A stretch of 64,000 bases of DNA from Candidatus Gastranaerophilales bacterium (lineage in GTDB: Bacteria > Cyanobacteriota > Vampirovibrionia > Gastranaerophilales > Gastranaerophilaceae). The translations under genes and the position numbers were made by a program. The stretch lies in NCBI GenBank assembly GCA_944325835.1, contig CALVBO010000001.1, positions 186,001-250,000 of the forward strand, given 5' to 3'. The first letter of the stretch is position 1, and each line of letters begins with the position of its first letter. The notes under the pieces are model-generated. The model was not told the DNA's origin. It saw nothing but the letters and a program-made list of their open reading frames with translations, and ran no database searches. Shown in pieces: positions 17,551 to 26,153 of this stretch.

Positions 17551-17917
17551 TAGGTGCACCCAAATACTGTTCTACTTTACTCACCACATCATCCAGATCA
17601 AAAGGTTTGGTGATGTACTCATTAACACCGGTTTCTTCACCGATAAGCTTATCTTCCGCCTGAGAACGCGCCGTCAGCATCAGTATAGGAATATCCTTAT
17701 ACTTACTGTCAAATTTCAACAAACGGCTAATTTTAAACCCGTTAATTTTCGGCATCATAACATCAAGAATAATTAAATCAGGAGCAATCTCTTTTGCCAG
17801 ACGCAGCCCGTCTTCCCCGTTATAAGCGCAATAACAGGTATAATTAGCTATTTCCAGCACAAATTTTAAACTTTCAACAATATCCTGTTCATCATCTACT
17901 ATAAGAATTTTTTTCAT
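17531..17917 (-). CDS. Single-domain response regulator (CheY-like receiver)
   Basis: A receiver domain of about 128 residues with no output domain. The acidic pair is in ILIVDDEQD, the phospho-acceptor Asp in DLIILDVMMPKINGF, the Thr in MLTARSQ and the Lys in YITKPFD, so it should be phosphorylatable. The start at 17917 (MKKILIVDD) is preferred because AGG lies seven bases upstream; ATGs at 17923 and 17938 are alternatives. Its end overlaps the start of the degenerate GspE-like gene by 20 bases, which suggests that the two act together, perhaps in pilus or secretion control. Confidence 0.85.
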   Translation of the reverse strand: MKKILIVDDEQDIVESLKFVLEIANYTCYCAYNGEDGLRLAKEIAPDLIILDVMMPKINGFKISRLLKFDSKYKDIPILMLTARSQAEDKLIGEETGVNEYITKPFDLDDVVSKVEQYLGAPNASCNK

Positions 17918-18003
17918 TTCCATACCTGCCAAATACAAAAATACATACCAGAATAATACGTCATCAGGCAGTTATAGTCAAAAATATTAAGTGATTGTAA
18001 CCT

Positions 18004-18276
18004 TTATTTTAACCTTAAAAGAGCTTTAATAGCGTCAAAAACTTCGAGAATAAAATCCACTAATGAGAATTTAAAATCTTCAACTTCATACTTTTTAGAA
18101 GCAGGGCCGAAGGTATCAACTTCATTATCCATAGCAAAAATATTTTTTTCTTCTTCTTTCTTTTGGCGCCTGCCCTGATACATATAACCGAGGTTTCCGG
18201 CGCCGCCATCGTTTTGCATATTAGCTGCCGGTTTAATAACAGGTTGTGAAGATAAAACATTAACGTCGAAACTCAT
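18004..18276 (-). CDS. Small hypothetical protein
   Basis: A 90-residue protein with no signal peptide. The first half is flexible, with a RRQKKEEEKN charged run; the last 25 residues (FSLVDFILEVFDAIKALLRL) form an amphipathic helix that could bind a membrane or partner. No family is recognised. A GGGGG-rich ribosome binding site precedes the ATG at 18276. Confidence 0.5.
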   Translation of the reverse strand: MSFDVNVLSSQPVIKPAANMQNDGGAGNLGYMYQGRRQKKEEEKNIFAMDNEVDTFGPASKKYEVEDFKFSLVDFILEVFDAIKALLRLK

Positions 18277-18376
18277 TTTCCCGACCCCCTTTGTTTTAAT
18301 TCCCTTACATATATAAAGTTTTGTTAATGTAAAAAATTGTTACAAATTAGGGAAAATATTTACAAAAGTTTACAGA

Positions 18377-19948
18377 CTATCCCTTTAGAATATTAATACG
18401 ATCGCTCATAAAATCAGGGATTTTAGCGCCGGAGGTTAAATATTCTTCCATTGCTTTTGCTCTTGTTATATTAAAATCTTCATAATCATCAACTTTCAGG
18501 CAGCCGAGAAGGTTTGGACCGGAAGCTAGGAATGAATCGTAAACACAGGTGAAAGTATCTTCATCATCCATATCATCAAGATTAAATCTTACATTGCCCT
18601 CATCATCCAGAATTTTCACATCTGACACGGAGAAATCCGGATTAACCGTGTAAGTCATATGAGATACCTGCATCAAGCCCGGAGTTGCTTTTTTGTATGT
18701 CGCAGATTCCGCGGAAATACTCAGGGCATCATATATTTGTTTTTTAGTAAGTTCTGCTTTAACAATTGTTTCTTTAAACGGCAAGACCTGTTTTATTTGA
18801 TTTCGGGTAATTTCAACATTAGAAAACGAATCTCTGATTGTACCCGGGTTAACAAAAGCAAAGTCGGGTTTTTCATCTTCCGCAGAGTGTTTTGTTACAT
18901 ACCAGAAATCCGCATCCGCAACGAAATTAGCTACTTTATTTTCATTTCTGAGCGGATTTTTAACCGGAACAATCGGCATATTGATAACTTTCAAAACTTC
19001 TTTTGCTTCATCGTCAATAAATTGCGCCACGAAATTTGTTTTAGGATAATCGTGGGTATAATGAATATCATTTGTGCATTCTTCAGGGATTAAAACGCCG
19101 TCATCGTCAAATGTCAGGTTCATTGTGCCGAACATATTGAGATTTTCTGCGAAATAATGTTTCTTACTTGAGCCGGTAGAAACAATTCTGACAGGTTCGA
19201 ATTCTGAAGGATTATCTGCACGCCTTCTGGAGGAATTCTCCCATTTATCGACCATTAAATGATCGTGGCCGCCTACGATTAAATCAATCCCGCCGATTTT
19301 AGCGAATATTTTATAGTAATTTATACCGCTGTCGTCATTGGAATATTCACCGGTATGCGCAAGAAGGACAATTTTATCAACTCCGGCATCTTCAAGTTTT
19401 TCAACTTCCTGCCGGATAGATTTAACCGTATCTTTTAAGCCCTTAATTGAAACGAAATTATTTTCAGCGCCGCGTGCAACGGATTTATTAAAGTCAAACG
19501 GCGAAACACCTATAAATCCGACTCTTTCATCGCCGTCCTCAATGATTGTTGATTTCGCAATTTTTGAGGCATAGGAATTTTTAAATTGCGGGTCAATATC
19601 CACATTCGCACTGATAAATTTATGTGCAATATTAACCTTTTCCATTAAATGACAGAGGTCTTTAGCGTTTGCGATATCATGGTTCCCGATACCCACAATA
19701 TCAACATATTTTTCAATAAATTTTGCAATAACAGGGTTGTTGTCAGAACCCTTCATAAACATATCGCCGCCGCTTAGTGTCCAGTTTGTACCCTCGGTAT
19801 TTTCCCTGTAAAATTCGTCATGCGCAGTAATAAACGAATCAACAAAAGAAAGACTTCCATGCATGTCGTTCATATAAACAACATTCATTTTGGAATTTCC
19901 GAAATTCAAATTTCTGCTGAATAAATTGTTAAATACCGGGGTAATCAT
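18377..19948 (-). CDS. 5'-nucleotidase/UshA-type metallophosphoesterase
   Basis: About 523 residues. The N-terminal calcineurin-like domain has MNDMHGS near residue 30, SGGDMFMKGSDN, VGIGNHDIAN, LLAHTGEYS and VGGHDH in the expected order. The C-terminal 5'-nucleotidase domain (~350-510) contains DFAFVNPGTIRD and the substrate-stacking region near SHMTYTVNPDF. Relatives hydrolyse nucleotides or UDP-sugars outside the cytoplasm, but no signal peptide is visible here, so location is unclear. The ATG at 19948 is chosen because GAGAAGG lies upstream; a TTG at 19969 is possible. Confidence 0.8.
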   Translation of the reverse strand: MITPVFNNLFSRNLNFGNSKMNVVYMNDMHGSLSFVDSFITAHDEFYRENTEGTNWTLSGGDMFMKGSDNNPVIAKFIEKYVDIVGIGNHDIANAKDLCHLMEKVNIAHKFISANVDIDPQFKNSYASKIAKSTIIEDGDERVGFIGVSPFDFNKSVARGAENNFVSIKGLKDTVKSIRQEVEKLEDAGVDKIVLLAHTGEYSNDDSGINYYKIFAKIGGIDLIVGGHDHLMVDKWENSSRRRADNPSEFEPVRIVSTGSSKKHYFAENLNMFGTMNLTFDDDGVLIPEECTNDIHYTHDYPKTNFVAQFIDDEAKEVLKVINMPIVPVKNPLRNENKVANFVADADFWYVTKHSAEDEKPDFAFVNPGTIRDSFSNVEITRNQIKQVLPFKETIVKAELTKKQIYDALSISAESATYKKATPGLMQVSHMTYTVNPDFSVSDVKILDDEGNVRFNLDDMDDEDTFTCVYDSFLASGPNLLGCLKVDDYEDFNITRAKAMEEYLTSGAKIPDFMSDRINILKG

Positions 19949-20009
19949 ACAGAATTTAAACCTTCTCAAGGAAAATTTTGCCCTTAAACCGCCTAAACAT
20001 TACAAAAAT

Positions 20010-20792
20010 TTACAAAAGATTGTACCTTTCTGCAAGTCGTTTAAGCTTTCCGGTCGACAACAGATAGTTGATGTACTCATTAACCTGTAATTGTAAAGAT
20101 TTGGACTCGGCACCCTGCCTGAAAGCAACGGCATAAGGCTCCCGCGAGTAGCGTTTTGACAGAAGTCTGACGGATTTATCATCCATTGCATAACCCAGAA
20201 GAACAGTATCATCAGCCACGATTGCATCAGCTTCGCCGCGTTTTAATGCCGCAAAGGCTTCAGGATAGGTTTTGTAGGCAAAGATTTTGGCACTCGGATA
20301 AATACCGCGCAGGGATTTTTCTCCCGTTGTTCCAAAGACAACAATCAGGCGCTTGTCAGCGAGCTCATTGAAGGTTGTGTGAGGAGATTTCGCCGGAACC
20401 ATAACGGCTTGTCCCGCAACAAAGTAGGATTCTGAGAAATCAACAACCCTCAGTCGCTGCTGGGTAATTGTCATTGTCGCAATAAGAATATCCACTTCTT
20501 TTGTGTTAAGTTTACTGATTCTATCATCGGCCTGAACAACAACAAAATCTGTTTTTGACGGATCCCCGAGCAGGTGAGCGGCAATCATTTTTGAAAGTTC
20601 AATATCAAACCCGATTAAATTACCGTCTTTATCACGGTAGCCAAAGGGTTTTGTATCATCACGAACACCGACTATAAGCTTTCCGCGGTCTTTAATCGTC
20701 TGCAAATCGTCCGTAACCGGCACTTCTTTTTTCCCGCAGCCGCTTAGTATAACAGTAAATATTGCAAGTATTACCAGTAATCTTTTTAACAT
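20010..20792 (-). CDS. Extracellular solute-binding lipoprotein, family 3 (amino-acid type)
   Basis: A 260-residue lipoprotein with a lipobox ILSGC at residues ~15-19. The mature protein matches the family 3 binding fold: GKLIVGVRDDTKPFGYRD, then GFDIELSKMIA, ATMTITQQR and VVFGTTGE. Such proteins bind polar amino acids, often glutamate or glutamine, for an ABC importer. No permease or ATPase gene is adjacent. It is the last gene of a run with a TPR lipoprotein and lgt; placement next to the enzyme that lipidates it may be coincidental. Confidence 0.85.
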   Translation of the reverse strand: MLKRLLVILAIFTVILSGCGKKEVPVTDDLQTIKDRGKLIVGVRDDTKPFGYRDKDGNLIGFDIELSKMIAAHLLGDPSKTDFVVVQADDRISKLNTKEVDILIATMTITQQRLRVVDFSESYFVAGQAVMVPAKSPHTTFNELADKRLIVVFGTTGEKSLRGIYPSAKIFAYKTYPEAFAALKRGEADAIVADDTVLLGYAMDDKSVRLLSKRYSREPYAVAFRQGAESKSLQLQVNEYINYLLSTGKLKRLAERYNLL

Positions 20793-20819
20793 AAGATTAT
20801 TTTAACGGAATATGAATTT

Positions 20820-21602
20820 TTAATCAAGGCGGGATTGAAAAATTCCCCACAGCGCCGCGATGAGAATTATTACAGAAACAATAACAGCAACCGGAATTCC
20901 ATAGAAATTTGCGATACTGTCAACTCTTATACTCTCAACTAAAATCCTTACAAGCGCATAAAGCGCGAAATAAAGCGAGGTTATAAAAAGCGAATTTTTC
21001 TTTTTCTTAACCGCCAGCAGCAATATAAGAAAAATTCCAAAATCCAGTATACTTTCATACAGGAACGCAGGGTGAAAATATTCAAATTGTCTGTATTGAA
21101 GAGGTCTTAAGGCTTCCGGTATAAAGAGTTTAATAAAGCCTGATTCAAGGGGTTTCCCGAAGGCTTCGGAATTAAAAAAGTTTCCCCAGCGTCCGATACT
21201 TTGCGCAAGAGCAAGCCCCAAAACCAGCGGCGCTGTCAAGTTAAAAAGTTTTATACCCTTCTTTTTCGCATACACAATCAAAAAAATTATACATGCCAGA
21301 AGGGTTCCGTGTATCGAAAGCCCGCCTTCTCTGACGTTCAAAATTGAAAGAGGGTGTGCAAGGTAATAGTGATAATTCAAAATACAGTAATAAATTCTAG
21401 CCCCTGCAAAGCCGACAATGATAAGCCACGGCATCAAATCAAGAAGTAAATCGTTATTTTCATTAACTAAAAAATACTTTCTGTAAGCCCAATCCGCAGC
21501 GTAAGCACCGATTAGGATTGCAAACGCCATAATTATTCCATACCGGTATACAGTAAGCCCGAAAATACTAAAAGCTTCTGCGCCGGGCGAGGTGAGAATC
21601 AT
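20820..21602 (-). CDS. lgt: Prolipoprotein diacylglyceryl transferase
   Basis: Lgt transfers diacylglycerol to the lipobox cysteine of prolipoproteins in the cytoplasmic membrane. The 260-residue protein has about seven hydrophobic segments. The conserved GARIYYCILNY, EGGLSIHGTL and GRWGNFFNSEAFGKP signatures are present, with the essential His in the second and the Lgt signature Arg/Asn in the third. It starts two bases after the TPR lipoprotein gene and precedes a lipoprotein substrate gene. Confidence 0.95.
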   Translation of the reverse strand: MILTSPGAEAFSIFGLTVYRYGIIMAFAILIGAYAADWAYRKYFLVNENNDLLLDLMPWLIIVGFAGARIYYCILNYHYYLAHPLSILNVREGGLSIHGTLLACIIFLIVYAKKKGIKLFNLTAPLVLGLALAQSIGRWGNFFNSEAFGKPLESGFIKLFIPEALRPLQYRQFEYFHPAFLYESILDFGIFLILLLAVKKKKNSLFITSLYFALYALVRILVESIRVDSIANFYGIPVAVIVSVIILIAALWGIFQSRLD

Positions 21603-21604
21603 AA

Positions 21605-22159
21605 CTACTGCACTTTCTTATTCAAATCATCAATTCTTTGCTGAACATCATCTTTATCAGAAGCGTCCGCGCTCAAAGAAAGATATTTTTCATAATTTTT
21701 AACAGCATCCGTCACAAGTTCTTTAATATAAGATTTATCCTGCTCCGTAAGCTCTCTCTTTTTATCGTCTTTATCTTCAGCTTTAGCGATTTTGCCTTCC
21801 TCATCGACAAATAAATGTCCTTCCTCTATATCAAGAATTAAATTTTCTTCACAAACCGCAAGCGAATAATAGGAATCAACAAAATCAGGTTTTAACTCAA
21901 TAACTTTTTTATAATTTTCGACCGCGTTGCTATAATCATCCAATTTTGTATATGCAACAGCCAGATTATAATACGACTCATACGCGGAAGAATCTAAATC
22001 AATACTGGATTTAAGACGCTCTACAGCACTAACATAATCACCGTTTTCAATAAATTCCTTTGCTCTTGTATTAAGCTCCTGTACTGCAAAATTGTTAATA
22101 CATGCTGTCGATACTACAGAGATAAACAACACTCCGGCAACAAGTAAAACTCTTTTCAT
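21605..22159 (-). CDS. TPR lipoprotein
   Basis: A 184-residue lipoprotein with a VSTAC lipobox near residue 20. Two to three TPR units follow (residues ~30-100), including SYYNLAVAYTKLDDYSNAVENYK-type repeats. An acidic, Lys-rich charged segment occupies residues ~115-140. A scaffold role at the outer face of a membrane is likely, with no specific function visible. It heads an operon with lgt. Confidence 0.75.
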   Translation of the reverse strand: MKRVLLVAGVLFISVVSTACINNFAVQELNTRAKEFIENGDYVSAVERLKSSIDLDSSAYESYYNLAVAYTKLDDYSNAVENYKKVIELKPDFVDSYYSLAVCEENLILDIEEGHLFVDEEGKIAKAEDKDDKKRELTEQDKSYIKELVTDAVKNYEKYLSLSADASDKDDVQQRIDDLNKKVQ

Positions 22160-22222
22160 TAATATAAAATCCTCTTTTTAACATGATTATAACAGGAAAG
22201 ATTATAAAATAACTTAACTAAT

Positions 22223-22251
22223 TTGGCAAATTTTAAAAATTAAGTTACAAT
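22223..22251 (+). promoter_or_regulatory. Promoter of the Clp-domain/ruvX/tilS operon
   Basis: TTGGCA (22223-22228) and TACAAT (22246-22251) are spaced by exactly 17 bases. The predicted start near 22258 precedes a GAAGGA ribosome binding site and the ATG at 22274. Confidence 0.65.
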
Positions 22252-22273
22252 ACGAAAAAAGAAGGAAAAAAGC

Positions 22274-22561
22274 ATGTCAGAAGAAAAAGTTGTAAGCATA
22301 GGAGAGAAACGACACTCCAGAAAAGAAAATAAAGAACCAAAACATGAAACTCACGAAGAAGTTCAGAGCGGCAAGGTGGAATATTGCAGTTTTTGCGGAC
22401 GTCCGAATCATCAGGTTCTCAGAATGGTTCTCGGCCCCGGGGTTAATATCTGCTCCGAATGCACGCTCATTGCGGTACAGTATCTCATTATGAGTGAACA
22501 GGCGCCATCTGCGGAAGTTCAAAAAGTCATTGACACACTCTGGGGAATTACCAGAAAATGA
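22274..22561 (+). CDS. Stand-alone ClpX-type C4 zinc finger protein
   Basis: A 95-residue protein whose second half is a ClpX N-terminal zinc-binding domain: YCSFCGRPNHQVLRMVLGP with C38 and C41, then ICSECT with C60 and C63, followed by a short helix. In ClpX this domain dimerises and receives substrates and adaptors. Here it is not attached to any AAA+ ATPase; a charged 35-residue tail precedes it. It is the first gene of an operon and overlaps the next gene by four bases. A later gene in the run is another ATPase-less Clp N-domain protein. Confidence 0.85.
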   Translation: MSEEKVVSIGEKRHSRKENKEPKHETHEEVQSGKVEYCSFCGRPNHQVLRMVLGPGVNICSECTLIAVQYLIMSEQAPSAEVQKVIDTLWGITRK

Positions 22562-24135
22562 CAAATACTAAACAACTAAATGCTTTTGAAATTAAACGTG
22601 AAATAGCAAGGCTTGTTAAAGCGCTTGAAAAGTCCACTATTCTGATTGATACATCAGAATTTAACACGCTTGACCAACAGGATGACAAAGCCGGTGTCGT
22701 AAAAATTCTTATGAAAGAATTTCATCTCTGTAACGAAGACGCAATGCCGGTTATAAAACTCCTGCTTTTAAGGTACGCAGATGTGGAAGAACTCCTGACA
22801 GAGCTTGAAAGCATAATTAAAGACCCTAAGAATGCCAACAATATCAAGCTTCACGCAATAGAGCTTATAAGTTCTTTTAAGCCTGACTGGCATGAAGAAA
22901 ATTATGATTCCTATCTTGAATACGATGAAGAATTAATCCAGCAGGAAACAAAAGAATTGTTGGAACATTCCAAGGATAATCCGGAAATTCAACTGGATTT
23001 TCTTGATTTTTTCAGCGCAATACCTAAAAAAGATCAATTAGTTCTTCTTGATTCGCTCAAGGAAGATCAACAGGGTTTGGACTTTGCAAACATTCTTGTG
23101 CCGATATTTTTGAGTTTTCCAAAAGATGAAATCGGTCTGCACGCCTTGAAACTCCTGAGCAATACAAAATCATCGTTCGCCTATGAAGCATTAAGTCAGG
23201 TTTATGACTATCTGGATGAAACGACACAACAATACGTGCGCAAGAGTCTGAGCGAATTAAAACTCTCCGGAGCCGCAAGCAGGCATGAAAATTCCAACAG
23301 TCACGAAGGAGCATTGTTCTTTATGATTCCGCCGGATGGCGAAGGGAATTTGAGTCTGCTTTATCAAAAACCAAATAAAGATACAGTGCAGCTTATAGGT
23401 ATTGTAATTGACGACTATACAGGTATCAGAGAATGCCTAGGTTTCAGCTCAATTTCAGAATTTGAAGCATCTTTTCTTATGGAAAAACTCTCAGGTACTG
23501 ACTTCAAAACAACAATCAAACCGGAAATCTTTAAACAAATTCTGAATGACGCAGAAAAACTTAATTACCGCAAATCTGCGCCGCCTTATGAATACAATTG
23601 CTGGAAAAAGGTTTTCCTTGATATACAACCGGAACAAGAAAAAATCGAAGATATTCTAAAAGAGCATTATAAAAATACCGTCGTAACGCCTGATGATATA
23701 AAAGAAGTTCTCAATTCTGATTTTACGGTTCCGTGGTTTTACAATAGAACCTTTGGCGATGAAACTGAAACTTTCTTTGATGAACTGGATTCACTAATCA
23801 AAAACAATCCTGTTGGGAAAGTGGATTTTGCAGGATTTATAAAGCAACATATTGATAATGTATTCTACCCGCAGGAAAAAGAAAACTGGTGCAGCAGGCT
23901 TTTACTAACCGCATACGGTAAATACAGTGCAAACGAAGATAAAGCTGCCGGTGTCCTTTATAAAATTGCAAGAGATAAACAAGCCACAGAAGAACTTTTT
24001 ACATTCATTCTCAAACAGAGCATATTCCAATACTTCCTTAACATGCTGCAAGATAAAGTCTTTTTGAAATATAAACAGAAAGAATTGGAAGAAATTCTCT
24101 CATATCTGGAAGAATTATGGGGGTTCTATGTATAA
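22558..24135 (+). CDS. Hypothetical protein, helical-repeat-like N-terminus
   Basis: A 525-residue soluble protein of unknown family. Residues ~35-240 show a repetitive helical pattern reminiscent of HEAT-like repeats (LLLLRYADVEELLTELESI, LKLLSNTKSSFAYEALSQVY). Residues ~245-320 look strand-rich, and the C-terminal part is again helical and acidic. It overlaps the zinc finger gene (ATGA) and the ruvX start by eight bases, so all three are probably translated from one mRNA. A role together with the zinc finger protein is an inference from this packing. Confidence 0.65.
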   Translation: MTNTKQLNAFEIKREIARLVKALEKSTILIDTSEFNTLDQQDDKAGVVKILMKEFHLCNEDAMPVIKLLLLRYADVEELLTELESIIKDPKNANNIKLHAIELISSFKPDWHEENYDSYLEYDEELIQQETKELLEHSKDNPEIQLDFLDFFSAIPKKDQLVLLDSLKEDQQGLDFANILVPIFLSFPKDEIGLHALKLLSNTKSSFAYEALSQVYDYLDETTQQYVRKSLSELKLSGAASRHENSNSHEGALFFMIPPDGEGNLSLLYQKPNKDTVQLIGIVIDDYTGIRECLGFSSISEFEASFLMEKLSGTDFKTTIKPEIFKQILNDAEKLNYRKSAPPYEYNCWKKVFLDIQPEQEKIEDILKEHYKNTVVTPDDIKEVLNSDFTVPWFYNRTFGDETETFFDELDSLIKNNPVGKVDFAGFIKQHIDNVFYPQEKENWCSRLLLTAYGKYSANEDKAAGVLYKIARDKQATEELFTFILKQSIFQYFLNMLQDKVFLKYKQKELEEILSYLEELWGFYV

Positions 24136-24526
24136 AATAATGGCTCTGGACATCGGGACAAAAAGAATTGGTATTGCGATAAGCGATTATCTCCATGTGA
24201 TAGCGAACCGGCATTCTTATATTCCGCGCGATGAAAATTCTGTAAAGACAATTGTAAATATTGCTAAAGAAAACAATGTAAAAAAAATTATTATTGGTGT
24301 ACCATATAACATGGATGGAACCAGAGGTTCACAAGCTCAGGATTGTATCGACTTCGCCGGTGAAATTCAGGGGTTTGAAATAATCTTTGAGGACGAAAGA
24401 TTAACCTCTGAAACCGCAGAAGAAAATCTTAAAGCAAGAAAAATTAATTTCAGAAAAGATAAAGGTCTGGTTGATGTCGAAAGCGCCGGAATAATTCTGG
24501 AACAATACCTGTCAAGATTAAACTAA
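24128..24526 (+). CDS. ruvX: RuvX/YqgF putative Holliday junction resolvase / pre-16S rRNA nuclease
   Basis: A 132-residue RNase H-fold protein. It starts MYKIMALDIGTKRIGIAISD with the catalytic Asp, has VKKIIIGVPYNMDGTRG in the middle, and ends with FEDERLTSETAEENL and the KGLVDVESAGIILEQYL tail. YqgF enzymes mature the 5' end of 16S rRNA; Holliday junction resolution is also proposed. The length is normal. GGGGG four bases before the ATG serves as ribosome binding site, inside the end of the previous gene. Confidence 0.9.
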   Translation: MYKIMALDIGTKRIGIAISDYLHVIANRHSYIPRDENSVKTIVNIAKENNVKKIIIGVPYNMDGTRGSQAQDCIDFAGEIQGFEIIFEDERLTSETAEENLKARKINFRKDKGLVDVESAGIILEQYLSRLN

Positions 24527-24541
24527 AAAGAAAGGTAAATT

Positions 24542-24793
24542 ATGGAAGAAAACAAAATTATTGAAACTATCGACGAAGAAGGCAATCCCGTCAAATTTGA
24601 GCTTTACAACATCATTGAATTTGAAGATAAAGACTACGCACTTCTGCGTCCTCTTGAAAGCGAAGATACCGAAGAACTTGTTCTCATGGAAATCGTTGCA
24701 GACGGTGAAGAATACTCTTTTGAAACAATAGAAGACGACGATGAATTTGAACGAGTTTCAGAATATATTGAAAGCTTAGAAGACGAGGAGTAA
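24542..24793 (+). CDS. DUF1292 family protein
   Basis: An 83-residue, very acidic protein. The pattern IIETIDEEGNPVKFELYNIIEFEDKDYALL, then ELVLMEIVADGEEYSFETIEDDDEFERV, matches DUF1292. That family, of unknown function, is often encoded next to ruvX in Firmicutes, and the same neighbourhood is seen here. It lies 15 bases after ruvX and four bases before the next gene, so it is part of the same operon. Confidence 0.85.
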   Translation: MEENKIIETIDEEGNPVKFELYNIIEFEDKDYALLRPLESEDTEELVLMEIVADGEEYSFETIEDDDEFERVSEYIESLEDEE

Positions 24794-24797
24794 TAAT

Positions 24798-26153
24798 TTG
24801 TTTGAACGTTTTACGGAAAAGGCAATTAATGTAGTCAGCAAATCTCAGGAAATTGCAAGAGAATGCGGGTTTAATGTAATCACGCGGGAGCATTTGCTTC
24901 TTGCACTGGTTTGTGAGGCAAAAGGGGTGCCGCTTAGAATTTTTAAAAACAAAAATATCACTTACGAGCGCCTGCTCTCAATTCTTTATCCGGATTTACA
25001 AGGCTCACAGGCCGATAACAGAACCCTGCATTTTAGCAGCGAGTACAAAGAATTGCTAAAAAAAGCACTCGATATTGCAAACGTTTCCGGAAACAGCACT
25101 ATTCTCTATGAACACCTTCTGCTTGCAGTTCTAAATGATAAAGATTTTGCAAAACTCAATACCCTCAACGACTTAGGACTGAATATTGAAGAAACAAAGA
25201 ATTTATTGCAAAAACTTGTTCAGAAAAAAATTAAAAGAATTCTTCATCCCGAAACCGATGAACATAAAGAGCCTGAAGAGAAATCTGATACTGATGACAT
25301 ATTTGACAGCCCGGAATCTGCAAAAATCTTTGAGCGTGCCGTTGCAAAACTTTCAACTTCTAACTACGAAATTCTCGGAACTGAACAAATTTTATCCTCA
25401 ATACTGGAAGATAAAAACACTAATTTATATAGCATTTTAGAAAATTTCGGTATAACAAGCGAAGAATTTGACACAAAACTGAAAAACGTCCAATCCAGAA
25501 AATCCGAATATGAAGGCAGACAAATTATATTTACTCCAAATGCCTTCAAGACCATGAATCTGGCACTTCAAACCGCGAAAGAACTGGGGTCATCCGTTGT
25601 TCTCCCAGAACATATTATCCTTGGTATATTAAAGGCAAAAAGAGGCGTTGCATACGATATTATTAAAGAATTTCATATTTCTGATGATGATCTTGCGCAC
25701 GCAATCATTAAACCGATAGAAAAACAGATGCCGGAAACACTCACAATCCTGCGTCTTGCAAAAGAAGAAGCCCGCCGTATCGGAAGAAATACTGTCGGAA
25801 CAGAAATGTTTCTGCTCGGCATCATTGGCGAGCCTACCGGAATAGGCTCAAAAGTTCTTAAGGAACTTGAAATCAACATAAAAGAAGCCCGTGATGTTGT
25901 GGAAAATCTTGTCGGATTCGGCAACGAATACTACTCAAAAGAAATAACTTTTACAGAACGAGCAAAACGAGTACTTGAAACAGCATGGCACATTGCAAAA
26001 AAAGAAAATAAAACTAAAATTGAATCTTCGCACATGCTCCTTGCTATCACAACAGAACCTACAAGTCTTGCAATGAAAGCTCTTGAACAGCTTGGCGTGG
26101 ATTCCGTGGAAATAAGAGAAGGTGTAAAAAAATTCTCCAATGCTGAAAAGTAA
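24798..26153 (+). CDS. Protein of tandem Clp_N repeats without ATPase domain
   Basis: A 451-residue protein starting at a TTG codon. It contains about six consecutive Clp N-terminal repeats, at residues ~2-60, ~75-130, ~170-230, ~235-295, ~305-360 and ~370-445, each with the ITREHLLLALV-type core (also LYEHLLLAVL, LPEHIILGIL, GTEMFLLGII, SSHMLLAITT). In ClpC/ClpA two such repeats precede two AAA+ modules and dock adaptors or substrates; here there are three N-domains' worth and no Walker motif. An acidic linker sits at ~145-165. Its end overlaps tilS by 14 bases. Confidence 0.85.
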   Translation: MFERFTEKAINVVSKSQEIARECGFNVITREHLLLALVCEAKGVPLRIFKNKNITYERLLSILYPDLQGSQADNRTLHFSSEYKELLKKALDIANVSGNSTILYEHLLLAVLNDKDFAKLNTLNDLGLNIEETKNLLQKLVQKKIKRILHPETDEHKEPEEKSDTDDIFDSPESAKIFERAVAKLSTSNYEILGTEQILSSILEDKNTNLYSILENFGITSEEFDTKLKNVQSRKSEYEGRQIIFTPNAFKTMNLALQTAKELGSSVVLPEHIILGILKAKRGVAYDIIKEFHISDDDLAHAIIKPIEKQMPETLTILRLAKEEARRIGRNTVGTEMFLLGIIGEPTGIGSKVLKELEINIKEARDVVENLVGFGNEYYSKEITFTERAKRVLETAWHIAKKENKTKIESSHMLLAITTEPTSLAMKALEQLGVDSVEIREGVKKFSNAEK

